This document shows positions 25,092-33,223 of a stretch of 33,223 nucleotides of DNA, piece after piece (within the stretch, counting starts at the first letter, position 1; every line of letters begins with the position of its first letter). This stretch comes from Geminicoccaceae bacterium. GTDB lineage: Bacteria > Pseudomonadota > Alphaproteobacteria > Geminicoccales > Geminicoccaceae. A program made the translations under genes and the position numbers. The stretch covers positions 1-33,223 of the forward strand of contig JANWZN010000018.1 of NCBI GenBank assembly GCA_025054575.1, given 5' to 3'. The notes under the pieces were generated by a model. It worked only from the letters and a program-made list of their open reading frames with translations, ran no database searches and had not been told where the DNA came from.

Positions 25092-26444
25092 TCAAGGTCG
25101 TCGCGCACCGTTGCTCGCGCCCGTGCCGAACCATTTGCCGCGGACGGTCCTGTAATGTGCCTCCACATCGTGCGCTGTGGTCGGCAGCCGCAGCCGCTCG
25201 ACCCCGAGCACACCGGTCGCGGCGAGCAACGCGTGCGCTGCCACGACCTCCTGGTAGGCCGCGCGCGCCTGGTCGACCCGGGCGGTGAACAGCTCCTGCT
25301 CGGCATCGAGGATGTCGAGCACCGTGCGGGTTCCGGTCAAGGCCTCGGTCCGGACCCCGTCGAGGGCGAGCTCGGCGCTGCGGATCTGGGTCGCGATCGA
25401 GGCGAGCCGAGCGCGCGCGGTTGCGAGATTCTGCCAAGCGGCCGCGATGTCGCGGCCGACCGCGCGGCGGGTGTCGTCGAGGTCGTAGCGGCGTTGCAAC
25501 ACGGTCTTGCGCGTCTGGCGGACCCGCGCATGCTCGCCGCCACCCTGGTAGAGTGGCACCGTCACCGTGGCGCCGAGCGAGAACTCGCTCTGCCACGAAT
25601 AGGTGACGTCGGGATCGCGGGCGTAGGCCGCCTCTCCGTGAAGGACGATGCGCGGCTTCAAGGCGGCGAGCGCGGCCGCGATGTCGTCCTCGGCCCCGTC
25701 GAGCGTGAAGCGGGCCGCGCGCACGAGCGGGTGCGTCTCGATCGCCTCCAGGGCTTCCTCGAGCGAGGCCGGTAGCGGCGCTGGCAGGCCGACCGGTACG
25801 AGCTCGCCGGGCGGACCGCCGACCAGCCGCAGGAAATCGGCACTGGCGACGGCGAGCTCGCCCTCGGCCTCGAGCCGGCGCGCGATCGCCCGGGCGAGCC
25901 GGGTCTCGGCTTGGGCGACGTCGGTACGGGTGACCTCGCCAAAGCGGAACCGATCGCGGGTCGCGGCGAGCTGGCGTTGCAGCGCGGTCTCGTTAGCCCG
26001 CGCGAGCTCGAGTATGCCACGATCGCGCAGCACCGCACCGTAGACGGCGACCGTCTCCAAGAGCACGTCCTGCTCGACCGCGGACAGCCGGGCCCGCTCG
26101 GCACGGACCGCGTTTTCGGCGCGGCTCACGAGTGCCGGCGTCTCGCCACCGGTGTAGAGCACCTGCTCGAGGGCCAAGACCTGGCGGAAGGTTCCGAGAT
26201 CCTGCCGACCGCGGTTGGTCTCGACGCGGCTCGAGGCGGCCGTGGAGCGGGCAGAAAGGCGCGGCCGGGCGGTTCCGAGAGCCTTCGGTACCTCCTCGTC
26301 GATCGCCTCGAGCCGGGCGCGGGCCGCGGCCAGTCGTGGGTTCGTTTCGTAGACCCGGGCCAGCACCTCCTCGAGCGTGGCCGCCGTCGCCGGCGCAACA
26401 AGCGTGGCGAGCAGGAGCGAACCGCAGCGCAGGGCCCTGAGCAT
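25092..26444 (-). CDS. tolC: TolC family outer membrane efflux/secretion channel
   Basis: The product has 450 residues. The signal peptide is MLRALRCGSLLLATLVAPATA with cleavage near residue 21. The mature protein has two structural repeats of the outer membrane efflux fold: one around LEEVLARVYETNPRLAAARA, the second beginning near SLEEALEAIETHPLV. The typical strand YSWQSEFSLGATVTVPLYQGG is followed by long coiled-coil helices. TolC trimers form the outer membrane exit duct for type I secretion and multidrug pumps. No inner-membrane pump or membrane-fusion protein is adjacent, which is normal for the alphaproteobacterial PIMT-TolC-DUF2497 arrangement. Confidence 0.95.
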   Translation of the reverse strand: MLRALRCGSLLLATLVAPATAATLEEVLARVYETNPRLAAARARLEAIDEEVPKALGTARPRLSARSTAASSRVETNRGRQDLGTFRQVLALEQVLYTGGETPALVSRAENAVRAERARLSAVEQDVLLETVAVYGAVLRDRGILELARANETALQRQLAATRDRFRFGEVTRTDVAQAETRLARAIARRLEAEGELAVASADFLRLVGGPPGELVPVGLPAPLPASLEEALEAIETHPLVRAARFTLDGAEDDIAAALAALKPRIVLHGEAAYARDPDVTYSWQSEFSLGATVTVPLYQGGGEHARVRQTRKTVLQRRYDLDDTRRAVGRDIAAAWQNLATARARLASIATQIRSAELALDGVRTEALTGTRTVLDILDAEQELFTARVDQARAAYQEVVAAHALLAATGVLGVERLRLPTTAHDVEAHYRTVRGKWFGTGASNGARRP

Positions 26445-26469
26445 GGTCGCAGGGATACCATGCTCTCTC

Positions 26470-26497
26470 TCTTTGCGCTAGTAGCTCGGGCTGACAA
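26470..26497 (-). promoter_or_regulatory. candidate tolC promoter
   Basis: On the minus strand TTGTCA (26497-26492) lies 16 bases upstream of CAAAGA (26475-26470). The -35 is good and the -10 poor. The predicted start would leave a leader of about 20 bases before the tolC ATG. This is also the least GC-rich patch between tolC and the PIMT-like gene. Confidence 0.25.
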
Positions 26498-26523
26498 CAA
26501 CTAATAGGAGAAAACGGCGCTTG

Positions 26524-26559
26524 CCGGTCCCGCCCGTCGCCGGCCAGCTGCCGGACCGG
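26524..26559 (-). terminator. possible terminator after the PIMT-like gene
   Basis: CCGGTCC and GGACCGG (26524-26530 and 26553-26559) pair over seven bases around a GC-rich loop that itself contains complementary tracts. Reading the minus strand, a GTTTTCTCC tract follows about nine bases later. The spacing to the T-run is longer than ideal, so Rho-independent activity is uncertain. It lies 21 bases after the gene's stop. Confidence 0.3.
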
Positions 26560-26580
26560 ACGACAGGCGGCTGCCGCGGC

Positions 26581-27234
26581 TCAGAAGGTGAACGCAGGCG
26601 CCGGGCGCAGTGCCACGAGCTCCGGGATGCGGGCATCGTCGACCACGACCCGGCCGAAGGCGTCGCCGACGCGGGTGAAGACGGTGACCTCGCCGGGTCG
26701 GCCGTCGCTCACCACCGCCACCAACCGGCCACCGTCGGCGAGCTGGTCCAACAGCGTCTGCGGCACGCTGCGGACGGCGCCGACGAGGAGGATGACGTCG
26801 AACGGGGCCTGCTCGGGTAGGCCCGCACGCGGGTCGCCGACCTGGACCAGCAGGTTCTCGGCGCCGACCTCGAGGATTCGGCGGTCGATCGCGGCCGCTT
26901 GCTCCGCATCGCTCACCAGTAGGATCACCGTCGCCGCGAGCCGGGCGACCACGGCACCGGCGTAGCCGGTCGGGTCGCCGATCACGAGCGCGACGTTCTC
27001 GCGGGCGATCCGCGCCGCCTGAACGAGCTTGGCCAGCGCCAGGGGCTCGATCAGGAACGCGCCGTCGCCGAGCGGAATGTCTTCGTCGACATAGGCCGCG
27101 TTCTTGAGCGTCGGCGGGACGAACAGCTCGCGCGGGATCTCGGCCATCGCGCGCAGGAGGCGTGGGTCGGTGATCCGATTGGGCTTGAGTTGGTTCTCGA
27201 CCATCCGCTGGCGCGCTTCGGCCGGATCGTACAT
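26581..27234 (-). CDS. PIMT-like methyltransferase-fold protein (probably not a standard isoaspartyl methyltransferase)
   Basis: The product has 217 residues from the ATG at 27234 (MYDPAEARQRMVENQLKPNR), the usual start of the alphaproteobacterial PIMT relatives that precede tolC. The overall Rossmann layout and the LPEQAPFDVILLVGAVRSVP segment match protein-L-isoaspartate methyltransferases. However, motif I, normally GTGSGYQAAVLA, is GDPTGYAGAVVARL, and the Ser-x-x-His-x-His active-site segment is replaced by LIEPLALAK. S-adenosylmethionine binding and repair activity are therefore doubtful. An upstream in-frame extension to 27327 is not typical of the family. Confidence 0.82.
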   Translation of the reverse strand: MYDPAEARQRMVENQLKPNRITDPRLLRAMAEIPRELFVPPTLKNAAYVDEDIPLGDGAFLIEPLALAKLVQAARIARENVALVIGDPTGYAGAVVARLAATVILLVSDAEQAAAIDRRILEVGAENLLVQVGDPRAGLPEQAPFDVILLVGAVRSVPQTLLDQLADGGRLVAVVSDGRPGEVTVFTRVGDAFGRVVVDDARIPELVALRPAPAFTF

Positions 27235-27362
27235 GCGAAAGTCCCCACAGGCGCGGACGCCGCGCTCTTTGGCGCGCTCGCGGCAGGCCGGCAAGCCGGT
27301 CGGGTCGCGGCCGATCGCCCGGGCCATGGGACCGTTCGGCCGGCGAGGACGGACGCCGCCGG

Positions 27363-27390
27363 TTGACCCGTTCCGGGAGCCCCCTTAAGT
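27363..27390 (+). promoter_or_regulatory. candidate tRNA-Cys/tRNA-Asn promoter
   Basis: TTGACC (27363-27368), then a 16-base spacer, then TTAAGT (27385-27390). The predicted transcription start falls a few bases before the mature 5' end of tRNA-Cys at 27401, as expected for a tRNA promoter. The same layout (TTGxCx-N16-TTAAG) recurs before atpH. Confidence 0.5.
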
Positions 27391-27400
27391 GACGTGCTGG

Positions 27401-27474
27401 GGCCCGGTGGCAGAGTGGCCATGCAGCGGACTGCAAATCCGCGTACGTCGGTTCGATTCCGGCCCGGGCCTCCA
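27401..27474 (+). tRNA. tRNA-Cys (anticodon GCA)
   Basis: The 74-base gene has acceptor stem GGCCCGG/CCGGGCC, anticodon arm GCGGA-CTGCAAA-TCCGC presenting GCA, T-arm GTCGG-TTCGATT-CCGGC, a U discriminator base characteristic of tRNA-Cys, and an encoded CCA. It is followed 53 bases later by tRNA-Asn and is probably co-transcribed with it. Confidence 0.97.
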
Positions 27475-27527
27475 ACCGCTGCTGGCCTCTGGTGTAGCGG
27501 TTCGGGCGCTGCTAGAAGCCCACGCGT

Positions 27528-27603
27528 TCCGGCGTAGCTCAGTCGGTAGAGCAAGCGGCTGTTAACCGCTGGGTCGTAGGTTCGAGTCCTACCGCCGGAG
27601 CCA
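27528..27603 (+). tRNA. tRNA-Asn (anticodon GUU)
   Basis: The 76-base gene has acceptor stem TCCGGCG/CGCCGGA with G73, a standard D-arm (GCTCAGTCGGTAGAGC), anticodon arm AGCGG-CTGTTAA-CCGCT presenting GTT, T-arm GTAGG-TTCGAGT-CCTAC, and encoded CCA. No separate promoter is evident in the 53-base spacer after tRNA-Cys. Confidence 0.97.
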
Positions 27604-27632
27604 GCCTCGCCCGAAGGCGCGGAGACCGCTCG

Positions 27633-28187
27633 ATGCCGGGGCGTGCGGCCATCGTGATCCTGACCGGCGCGGGGATCTCGGCCGAATCGGGCCTCCCGAC
27701 CTTTCGCGGCGCGGGCGGGCTCTGGGAAGGGCAGCGGGTCGAGGACGTCGCCACGCCTCGGGCCTTCGCCCGCGACCCCGAGCGCGTGCTCCGCTTCTAC
27801 GACGCCCGGCGACGGGCGCTCGGGGGCGTGAGGCCCAATCCGGCGCACCTCGCCCTCGCCCGGCTCGAAAGGGCCTGGAACGGACCGTTCTTATTGGTCA
27901 CCCAGAACGTCGACGACCTCCACGAGCGGGCCGGCTCTCTGAACCTCGTGCACATGCACACGGCGCTCGCGCGCTATACCCTGTTCGCCGCGATCGGCAC
28001 CTCGGGCCGGGTCTGGCCGGCGGCGGGGTTCGTCGAACGAGCGCTGGCAGCTGGCGCCCACACCGTCGAGCTCAACCTCGAGCCGTCGGAGACGAGCGAC
28101 CGCTTCGCCGAGCGCCGGCCGGGCCCGGCGAGTCGGATCGTGCCGGCCTGGGTGGAGGAGCTCGTCGCTGCCGGTCGACCGGGCTGA
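27633..28187 (+). CDS. class III sirtuin (CobB-like) with in-frame loss of the zinc module
   Basis: The frame encodes 184 residues, against about 240 for CobB-type NAD-dependent deacylases. The NAD-binding parts are excellent: [20 protein letters not shown] at 10-28 and [13 protein letters not shown] at 89-101. Tyr56 and Arg59 in FYDARR match the pair that recognises succinyl or malonyl lysine. After HMH (107-109, including the catalytic His) the sequence jumps directly to [20 protein letters not shown]. About 60 residues are missing: the whole four-cysteine zinc ribbon and the following VVWFGE strand. The reading frame is kept. Without this module the protein is unlikely to deacylate proteins, so this is probably a decayed gene or an artefact of sequence assembly. 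It begins 30 bases after tRNA-Asn. Confidence 0.8.
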   Translation: MPGRAAIVILTGAGISAESGLPTFRGAGGLWEGQRVEDVATPRAFARDPERVLRFYDARRRALGGVRPNPAHLALARLERAWNGPFLLVTQNVDDLHERAGSLNLVHMHTALARYTLFAAIGTSGRVWPAAGFVERALAAGAHTVELNLEPSETSDRFAERRPGPASRIVPAWVEELVAAGRPG

Positions 28188-28263
28188 TCGACCCGCTGCA
28201 CGACCCCGCATGCGTGTTCGCACCTGCGGCAACGCGCCCGCGCAGAGCTCGAAACGGGCTCGC

Positions 28264-28291
28264 TTGCCGCTCCCGGACAACCGTGTTAAGC
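28264..28291 (+). promoter_or_regulatory. candidate atp operon promoter
   Basis: TTGCCG (28264-28269), 16 bases, TTAAGC (28286-28291). The spacing and -10 resemble the candidate tRNA-Cys promoter. The predicted start near 28298 would place the adjacent hairpin at the 5' end of the atp transcript. Confidence 0.35.
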
Positions 28292-28315
28292 GGCCGCCGC
28301 CTTTCGGCGGAGCCG
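28291..28315 (+). other. stem-loop in the atp leader
   Basis: CCGCC (28297-28301) pairs with GGCGG (28306-28310) around a TTTC loop. An outer CGGC/GCCG stem (28291-28294 with 28312-28315) extends it across a small internal loop. No T-tract follows. It sits about 60 bases before the atpH start and leaves the ribosome site free. Confidence 0.4.
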
Positions 28316-28374
28316 GTTCGGGCGATCGCCAGCTCCGGCACGAGCAGCATACGAGAAAAGCGGGGACGCACCGG

Positions 28375-28935
28375 GTGGCAGTCAGTTCAGCCGCGTCGTC
28401 GGGTGTGGCGCAACGCTATGCCGCGGCCCTGTTCGAGCTCGCCCGCGAGCGCGACGCGCTCGACGCGGTGGCCGCCGACCTCGACCGGCTCGAGGGCCTG
28501 CTCGCGGAGAGCCCCGATCTCGTGCGGATCCTGGCGAGCCCGGTCGCGAGCCGCACCGAGCAGCGGCGGGCCGTGCTGGCGGTGAGCGAGCGGGTGGGCC
28601 TGGGCGAGCTCGTGCGCAACACGCTGGGCGTGCTGGCCGATCATCGCCGGCTGGGGGCACTCGCCCGAGTGATCGCGGCCTTTCGCGAGCGGCTCGCCGA
28701 GGCCAAGGGCGAGACTACGGCCGAGATCGTTTCCGCGGCTCCGCTGGCCGAGGAGGATCTGGCGAGCCTGCGCGCCGCACTGGGCCGCTTCGCCGGACGC
28801 AAGGTCCGGATCGCGACCCGGGTCGATCCCTCGCTTCTGGCCGGCCTGACCGTGCGGGTCGGCTCGCGGATGATCGACGCTTCGCTCCGCCGCCGGCTGC
28901 AGCAGCTCGAGACGACGATGAAAGGGATCGGGTGA
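28375..28935 (+). CDS. atpH: F1F0 ATP synthase subunit delta
   Basis: The delta subunit is the stator protein linking the F1 head to the F0 b subunits. The product has 186 residues from a GTG start at 28375 ([20 protein letters not shown]); the longer upstream frame is not homologous. The N-terminal helical domain with [19 protein letters not shown] and the C-terminal [20 protein letters not shown] signature are both present. Its TGA overlaps the atpA ATG (TGATG). The F0 genes are not upstream, in line with the separate F0 operon of alphaproteobacteria. Confidence 0.96.
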   Translation: MAVSSAASSGVAQRYAAALFELARERDALDAVAADLDRLEGLLAESPDLVRILASPVASRTEQRRAVLAVSERVGLGELVRNTLGVLADHRRLGALARVIAAFRERLAEAKGETTAEIVSAAPLAEEDLASLRAALGRFAGRKVRIATRVDPSLLAGLTVRVGSRMIDASLRRRLQQLETTMKGIG

Positions 28936-30470
28936 TGGACATCCGCGCCGCCGAGATCTCGGCGATCCTCAAAGAGCAGATCGCGAGCTTCGGCACCGAG
29001 GCCGAGGTCGCCGAGGTCGGTCGGGTGCTCTCGGTCGGCGACGGCATCGCGCGCGTCTACGGCCTCGACGAGGTCCAGGCCGGCGAGATGGTCGAGTTCG
29101 AGGACGGCACCCGCGGGATGGCCTTGAACCTCGAGACCGACAATGTCGGCGTCGTGATTTTCGGCGACGACCGCAACATCCGCGAGGGCTCGGTCTGCAA
29201 GCGCACCAAGTCGATCGTGGACGTGCCGGTCGGCAAGGGACTCCTGGGTCGGGTCGTCGACGCGCTCGGCAATCCCCTCGACGGCAAAGGGCCGATCCAA
29301 GCGACCGAGCGCCGCCTGGTCGAGGTCAAGGCCCCGGGTATCGTCCCGCGGCGTTCGGTGCACGAGCCGATGATGACCGGCCTGAAGGCGATCGACGGGC
29401 TCATTCCGATCGGCCGCGGCCAGCGCGAGCTCATCATCGGCGACCGCCAGACCGGCAAGACCCAGATCGCGCTCGACTGCTTCGTCAACCAGAAGCGCTA
29501 CAACGAGGCCGCCGGCGACGACGAGTCCAAAAAGCTCTACTGCGTGTACGTCGCGGTCGGCCAGAAGCGCTCGTCGGTCGCCAAGTTCGTCAAGGCGCTG
29601 CAGGACCACGGCGCCCTCGACTACACGATCGTCGTGGCGGCGACCGCTTCCGATCCGGCGCCGATGCAGTTCCTGGCGCCTTATGCCGGTTGCGCGATGG
29701 GCGAGTACTTCCGCGACAACGGCATGCACGCGGTCATCGTCTACGACGACCTGTCCAAGCAGGCGACCGCCTATCGCCAGATGTCCCTGCTGCTCCGCCG
29801 GCCGCCCGGACGCGAGGCCTATCCGGGTGACGTCTTCTACCTGCATTCGCGGCTGCTCGAGCGGGCGGCCAAGATGAACAAAGAGCACGGCTCGGGCTCG
29901 CTCACCGCGCTGCCGGTGGTCGAAACGCAGGCCAACGACGTCTCGGCCTACATCCCGACCAACGTGATCTCGATCACCGATGGCCAGATCTTCCTGGAGA
30001 CGGGCCTGTTCTATCAGGGCATCCGGCCGGCCGTGAACGTCGGCCTCTCGGTCTCGCGGGTCGGCTCCTCGGCCCAGACCAAGGCCATGAAGAAGGTCGC
30101 CGGGCGGATCAAGCTCGAGCTCGCGCAGTATCGCGAGATGGCGGCTTTCGCGCAGTTCGCCTCCGATCTCGACCTCGCCACCCAGCGGCTGTTGAACCGC
30201 GGCGCGCGGCTGACCGAGCTCTTGAAGCAGCCGCAGCTGTCGCCGATGCCGATGGAAGAGCAGGTCTGCTCGATTTTCGCCGGCGTTAACGGATATCTCG
30301 ACAGCATCAAGGTCGCCGACGTCCAGCGCTTCGAGCGCGAGCTCCTCGAGGAGTTGCGCGAGCGCGGCAAGGATATCCTGGCGGCGATTCGGGATACGGG
30401 CGACCTCGACGCCGAGACCGAGAAGAAGCTGCGCGCGCTGCTCGACGATTTCAGCAAGAAGTTCGCCTGA
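28935..30470 (+). CDS. atpA: F1F0 ATP synthase subunit alpha
   Basis: The alpha subunit carries the non-catalytic nucleotide sites of the F1 hexamer. The product has 511 residues, normal length. It begins [16 protein letters not shown] and has a Walker A motif, GDRQTGKT, at residues 169-176. The Walker B region [12 protein letters not shown] follows, and [11 protein letters not shown] lies in the C-terminal helical domain. I prefer the ATG at 28935, overlapping the atpH stop, to the GTG one codon earlier. The next gene starts 18 bases after its stop. Confidence 0.98.
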   Translation: MDIRAAEISAILKEQIASFGTEAEVAEVGRVLSVGDGIARVYGLDEVQAGEMVEFEDGTRGMALNLETDNVGVVIFGDDRNIREGSVCKRTKSIVDVPVGKGLLGRVVDALGNPLDGKGPIQATERRLVEVKAPGIVPRRSVHEPMMTGLKAIDGLIPIGRGQRELIIGDRQTGKTQIALDCFVNQKRYNEAAGDDESKKLYCVYVAVGQKRSSVAKFVKALQDHGALDYTIVVAATASDPAPMQFLAPYAGCAMGEYFRDNGMHAVIVYDDLSKQATAYRQMSLLLRRPPGREAYPGDVFYLHSRLLERAAKMNKEHGSGSLTALPVVETQANDVSAYIPTNVISITDGQIFLETGLFYQGIRPAVNVGLSVSRVGSSAQTKAMKKVAGRIKLELAQYREMAAFAQFASDLDLATQRLLNRGARLTELLKQPQLSPMPMEEQVCSIFAGVNGYLDSIKVADVQRFERELLEELRERGKDILAAIRDTGDLDAETEKKLRALLDDFSKKFA

Positions 30471-30488
30471 GCCAGGGGGCGAGCGCCC

Positions 30489-31373
30489 GTGCCCAGCCTC
30501 AAGGACATGCGAACCCGGATCAACTCGGTCCGGGCGACCCGCAAGATCACGAGTGCCATGAAACTTGTCGCCGGCTCGAAGCTGCGCCGGGCCCAGGAGC
30601 ACGCGGAGGCGGCGCGGCCGTTCGCCGCCAAGATGGCGGCGATGCTGGCCAACCTCGCGGCGGCGGTGAAGGATCAGGGCGAAGCACCGCCGCTCTTGGC
30701 CGGCACCGGCAAGGACGAGGTGCATCTGATCGTGGTCGCGACCGCCGATCGCGGCCTGTGCGGTGCCTTCAACAGCTCGATCGTCCGTGCGACCCGCCGC
30801 CGGATCCAGGAGCTCAAGGAGCAGGGCAAGCAGGTCAAGCTCATCTGCGTCGGCCGCAAAGGTCGCGACATGCTCCGGCGCGAATATGGCGACCTGATCG
30901 TCGAGTTCATCGACGGGATCGCCGGCAAACGACGGATCGCCTTCGCCGATGCCGAGCGGATCGCGCGCAAGGTGTTGGAGCTCTACGAGGCGGGCGAGTT
31001 CGACGTCGCCACGATCGTCTTCAACCGCTTCAGGAGCGCCATGTCGCAGGTCGTGACCTTCAAGCAGCTCGTCCCCGTCGAGCCGCCCGAGGCCGCGGCG
31101 GCGGGGGAGGGCGTCCAGGCGATCTACGAGTTCGAGCCGAGCGAAGAGCAGATCTTGGCCGAGCTCTTGCCGCGCAATCTCGCCGTTCAGATCTACGGCG
31201 CGCTCCTCGAGAACGCGGCGAGCGAACAGGGCGCGCGGATGGTGGCGATGGACAACGCCACCCGCAACGCCGGCGAGATGATCGATCGGCTGACGCTGCG
31301 CTACAATCGCCAGCGCCAGGCCAACATCACCAAAGAGCTCATCGAGATCGTCTCGGGTGCCGAGGCCGTCTGA
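30489..31373 (+). CDS. atpG: F1F0 ATP synthase subunit gamma
   Basis: Gamma is the rotating central shaft of F1. The product has 294 residues from a GTG start ([20 protein letters not shown]). Both long coiled-coil helices are recognisable: the N-terminal [17 protein letters not shown] and the C-terminal [20 protein letters not shown]. The [11 protein letters not shown] loop lies between them. The length is typical of alphaproteobacterial gamma subunits. It is part of atpHAGDC; atpD begins 36 bases after its stop. Confidence 0.98.
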   Translation: MPSLKDMRTRINSVRATRKITSAMKLVAGSKLRRAQEHAEAARPFAAKMAAMLANLAAAVKDQGEAPPLLAGTGKDEVHLIVVATADRGLCGAFNSSIVRATRRRIQELKEQGKQVKLICVGRKGRDMLRREYGDLIVEFIDGIAGKRRIAFADAERIARKVLELYEAGEFDVATIVFNRFRSAMSQVVTFKQLVPVEPPEAAAAGEGVQAIYEFEPSEEQILAELLPRNLAVQIYGALLENAASEQGARMVAMDNATRNAGEMIDRLTLRYNRQRQANITKELIEIVSGAEAV

Positions 31374-32840
<1,467 letters not shown>

Positions 32841-32845
32841 GGCCG

Positions 32846-33223
32846 ATGGCCGAGACCGTCAACCTCGAGCTCGTCGATCCCGAACGGGTGCTGGCGAGCG
32901 AGGCCGTGGAAATGGTCGTGCTGCCGGGGGCGGAGGGCGACTTCGGCGTGCTTCCGGCGCACGCCCCGCTGGTCTCGCTGCTGCGGCCGGGCGTGATCGC
33001 CCTTTACGAGGGTGGCAAGGTCACCCGCCGAATCTTCGTCGCGGGCGGCTTGGTCGAAGTCAGCGAGGAGGGCTGCACCGTACTGGCCGAAGGTGCGGAG
33101 CCGCTCGAGGAGCTCGACCGCGCGAGCGCGGAGCTGGCGCTCAAGAACGCCGAAGAGGACCTCGCCGACACCAAGGAGCCGTCCGAGGAGCAGCGGGCCC
33201 GTCTCGAACGGGCGATCGCGATC
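32846..33223 (+). CDS. atpC: F1F0 ATP synthase subunit epsilon (cut by window end)
   Basis: The first 126 residues are present and the frame is open to the last base. The N-terminal beta-sandwich is clear: MAETVNLELVDPERVLASEA, MVVLPGAEGDFGVLPAHAPL and VAGGLVEVSEEGCTVLAE. The helical tail begins DRASAELALKNAEEDLADTK. Epsilon couples gamma rotation to F1 and can inhibit ATP hydrolysis. It is the last gene of the atpHAGDC operon; only the end of the C-terminal tail and the stop lie outside the window. Confidence 0.96.
   Translation, partial: MAETVNLELVDPERVLASEAVEMVVLPGAEGDFGVLPAHAPLVSLLRPGVIALYEGGKVTRRIFVAGGLVEVSEEGCTVLAEGAEPLEELDRASAELALKNAEEDLADTKEPSEEQRARLERAIAI

Noticed and set aside
27475-27527. 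Third tRNA-like element between tRNA-Cys and tRNA-Asn (GGTGTAGCGGTT looks like a D-arm)
   Set aside because: The 53-base spacer is too short, and no anticodon stem, T-arm or acceptor pairing can be built.
22795-28187. Possible SIR2-HerA antiphage system, since both a HerA-like ATPase and a sirtuin are in the window
   Set aside because: The genes are over 3 kb apart on opposite strands with popZ, tolC, a PIMT-like gene and tRNAs between them. The sirtuin is of the CobB metabolic type and internally deleted.

Overview
The window is very GC-rich, densely packed chromosomal DNA from an alphaproteobacterium, most likely of a Rhodospirillales-like lineage. Three gene neighbourhoods support this. 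The first is murA-DUF2948-hisD-UPF0262-phosphatase, then infA-maf-RNase G/E-yacG. The second is PIMT-like/tolC/popZ (DUF2497)/valS. The third is an F1-only ATP synthase operon, atpHAGDC, with no F0 genes upstream. I see no insertion sequences, prophage, CRISPR array or plasmid functions.

Layout. 1-945 (minus) is an FAD-dependent oxidoreductase whose 3' end switches, in frame, into arginyl-tRNA synthetase sequence at about position 120. 1090-1869 (plus) is an HpcH/HpaI-type aldolase. 1900-8637 (minus) is a three-gene operon: a large transglutaminase/DUF2126 protein, an ATP-grasp/alpha-E fusion and a small transglutaminase. 8638-9260 holds tRNA-Thr(GGU) and a small basic protein. 9312-13862 (plus) carries dcd, murA, DUF2948, hisD, UPF0262 and a low-molecular-weight phosphatase. 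13877-14467 (minus) is a lipoprotein. 14556-16992 (plus) is infA, maf, RNase G/E and yacG. 17004-25009 (minus) carries two unknown proteins, a thioesterase, an M17 aminopeptidase, valS, a HerA-like ATPase and popZ. 25092-27234 (minus) carries tolC and a PIMT-like protein. 27401-27603 (plus) has tRNA-Cys and tRNA-Asn. 27633-28187 is an internally deleted sirtuin. 28375 to the right edge is atpH-A-G-D-C, with atpC cut by the window.

Most of this is housekeeping: nucleotide supply, cell wall, histidine, translation, RNA decay, polar organisation and energy. The most system-like accessory locus is the 1900-8637 operon. It pairs two papain-like transglutaminase-fold enzymes with a circularly permuted ATP-grasp and an alpha-E domain, a combination predicted to make and break peptide or amide bonds on an unknown substrate. 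The other points of interest are probable lesions or assembly artefacts: the oxidoreductase::ArgS junction, a maf frame with no ordinary start codon (probably one C missing from a C-run), and a sirtuin that has lost its zinc module in frame. Coordinates and reading frames were read by hand and no database search was run.
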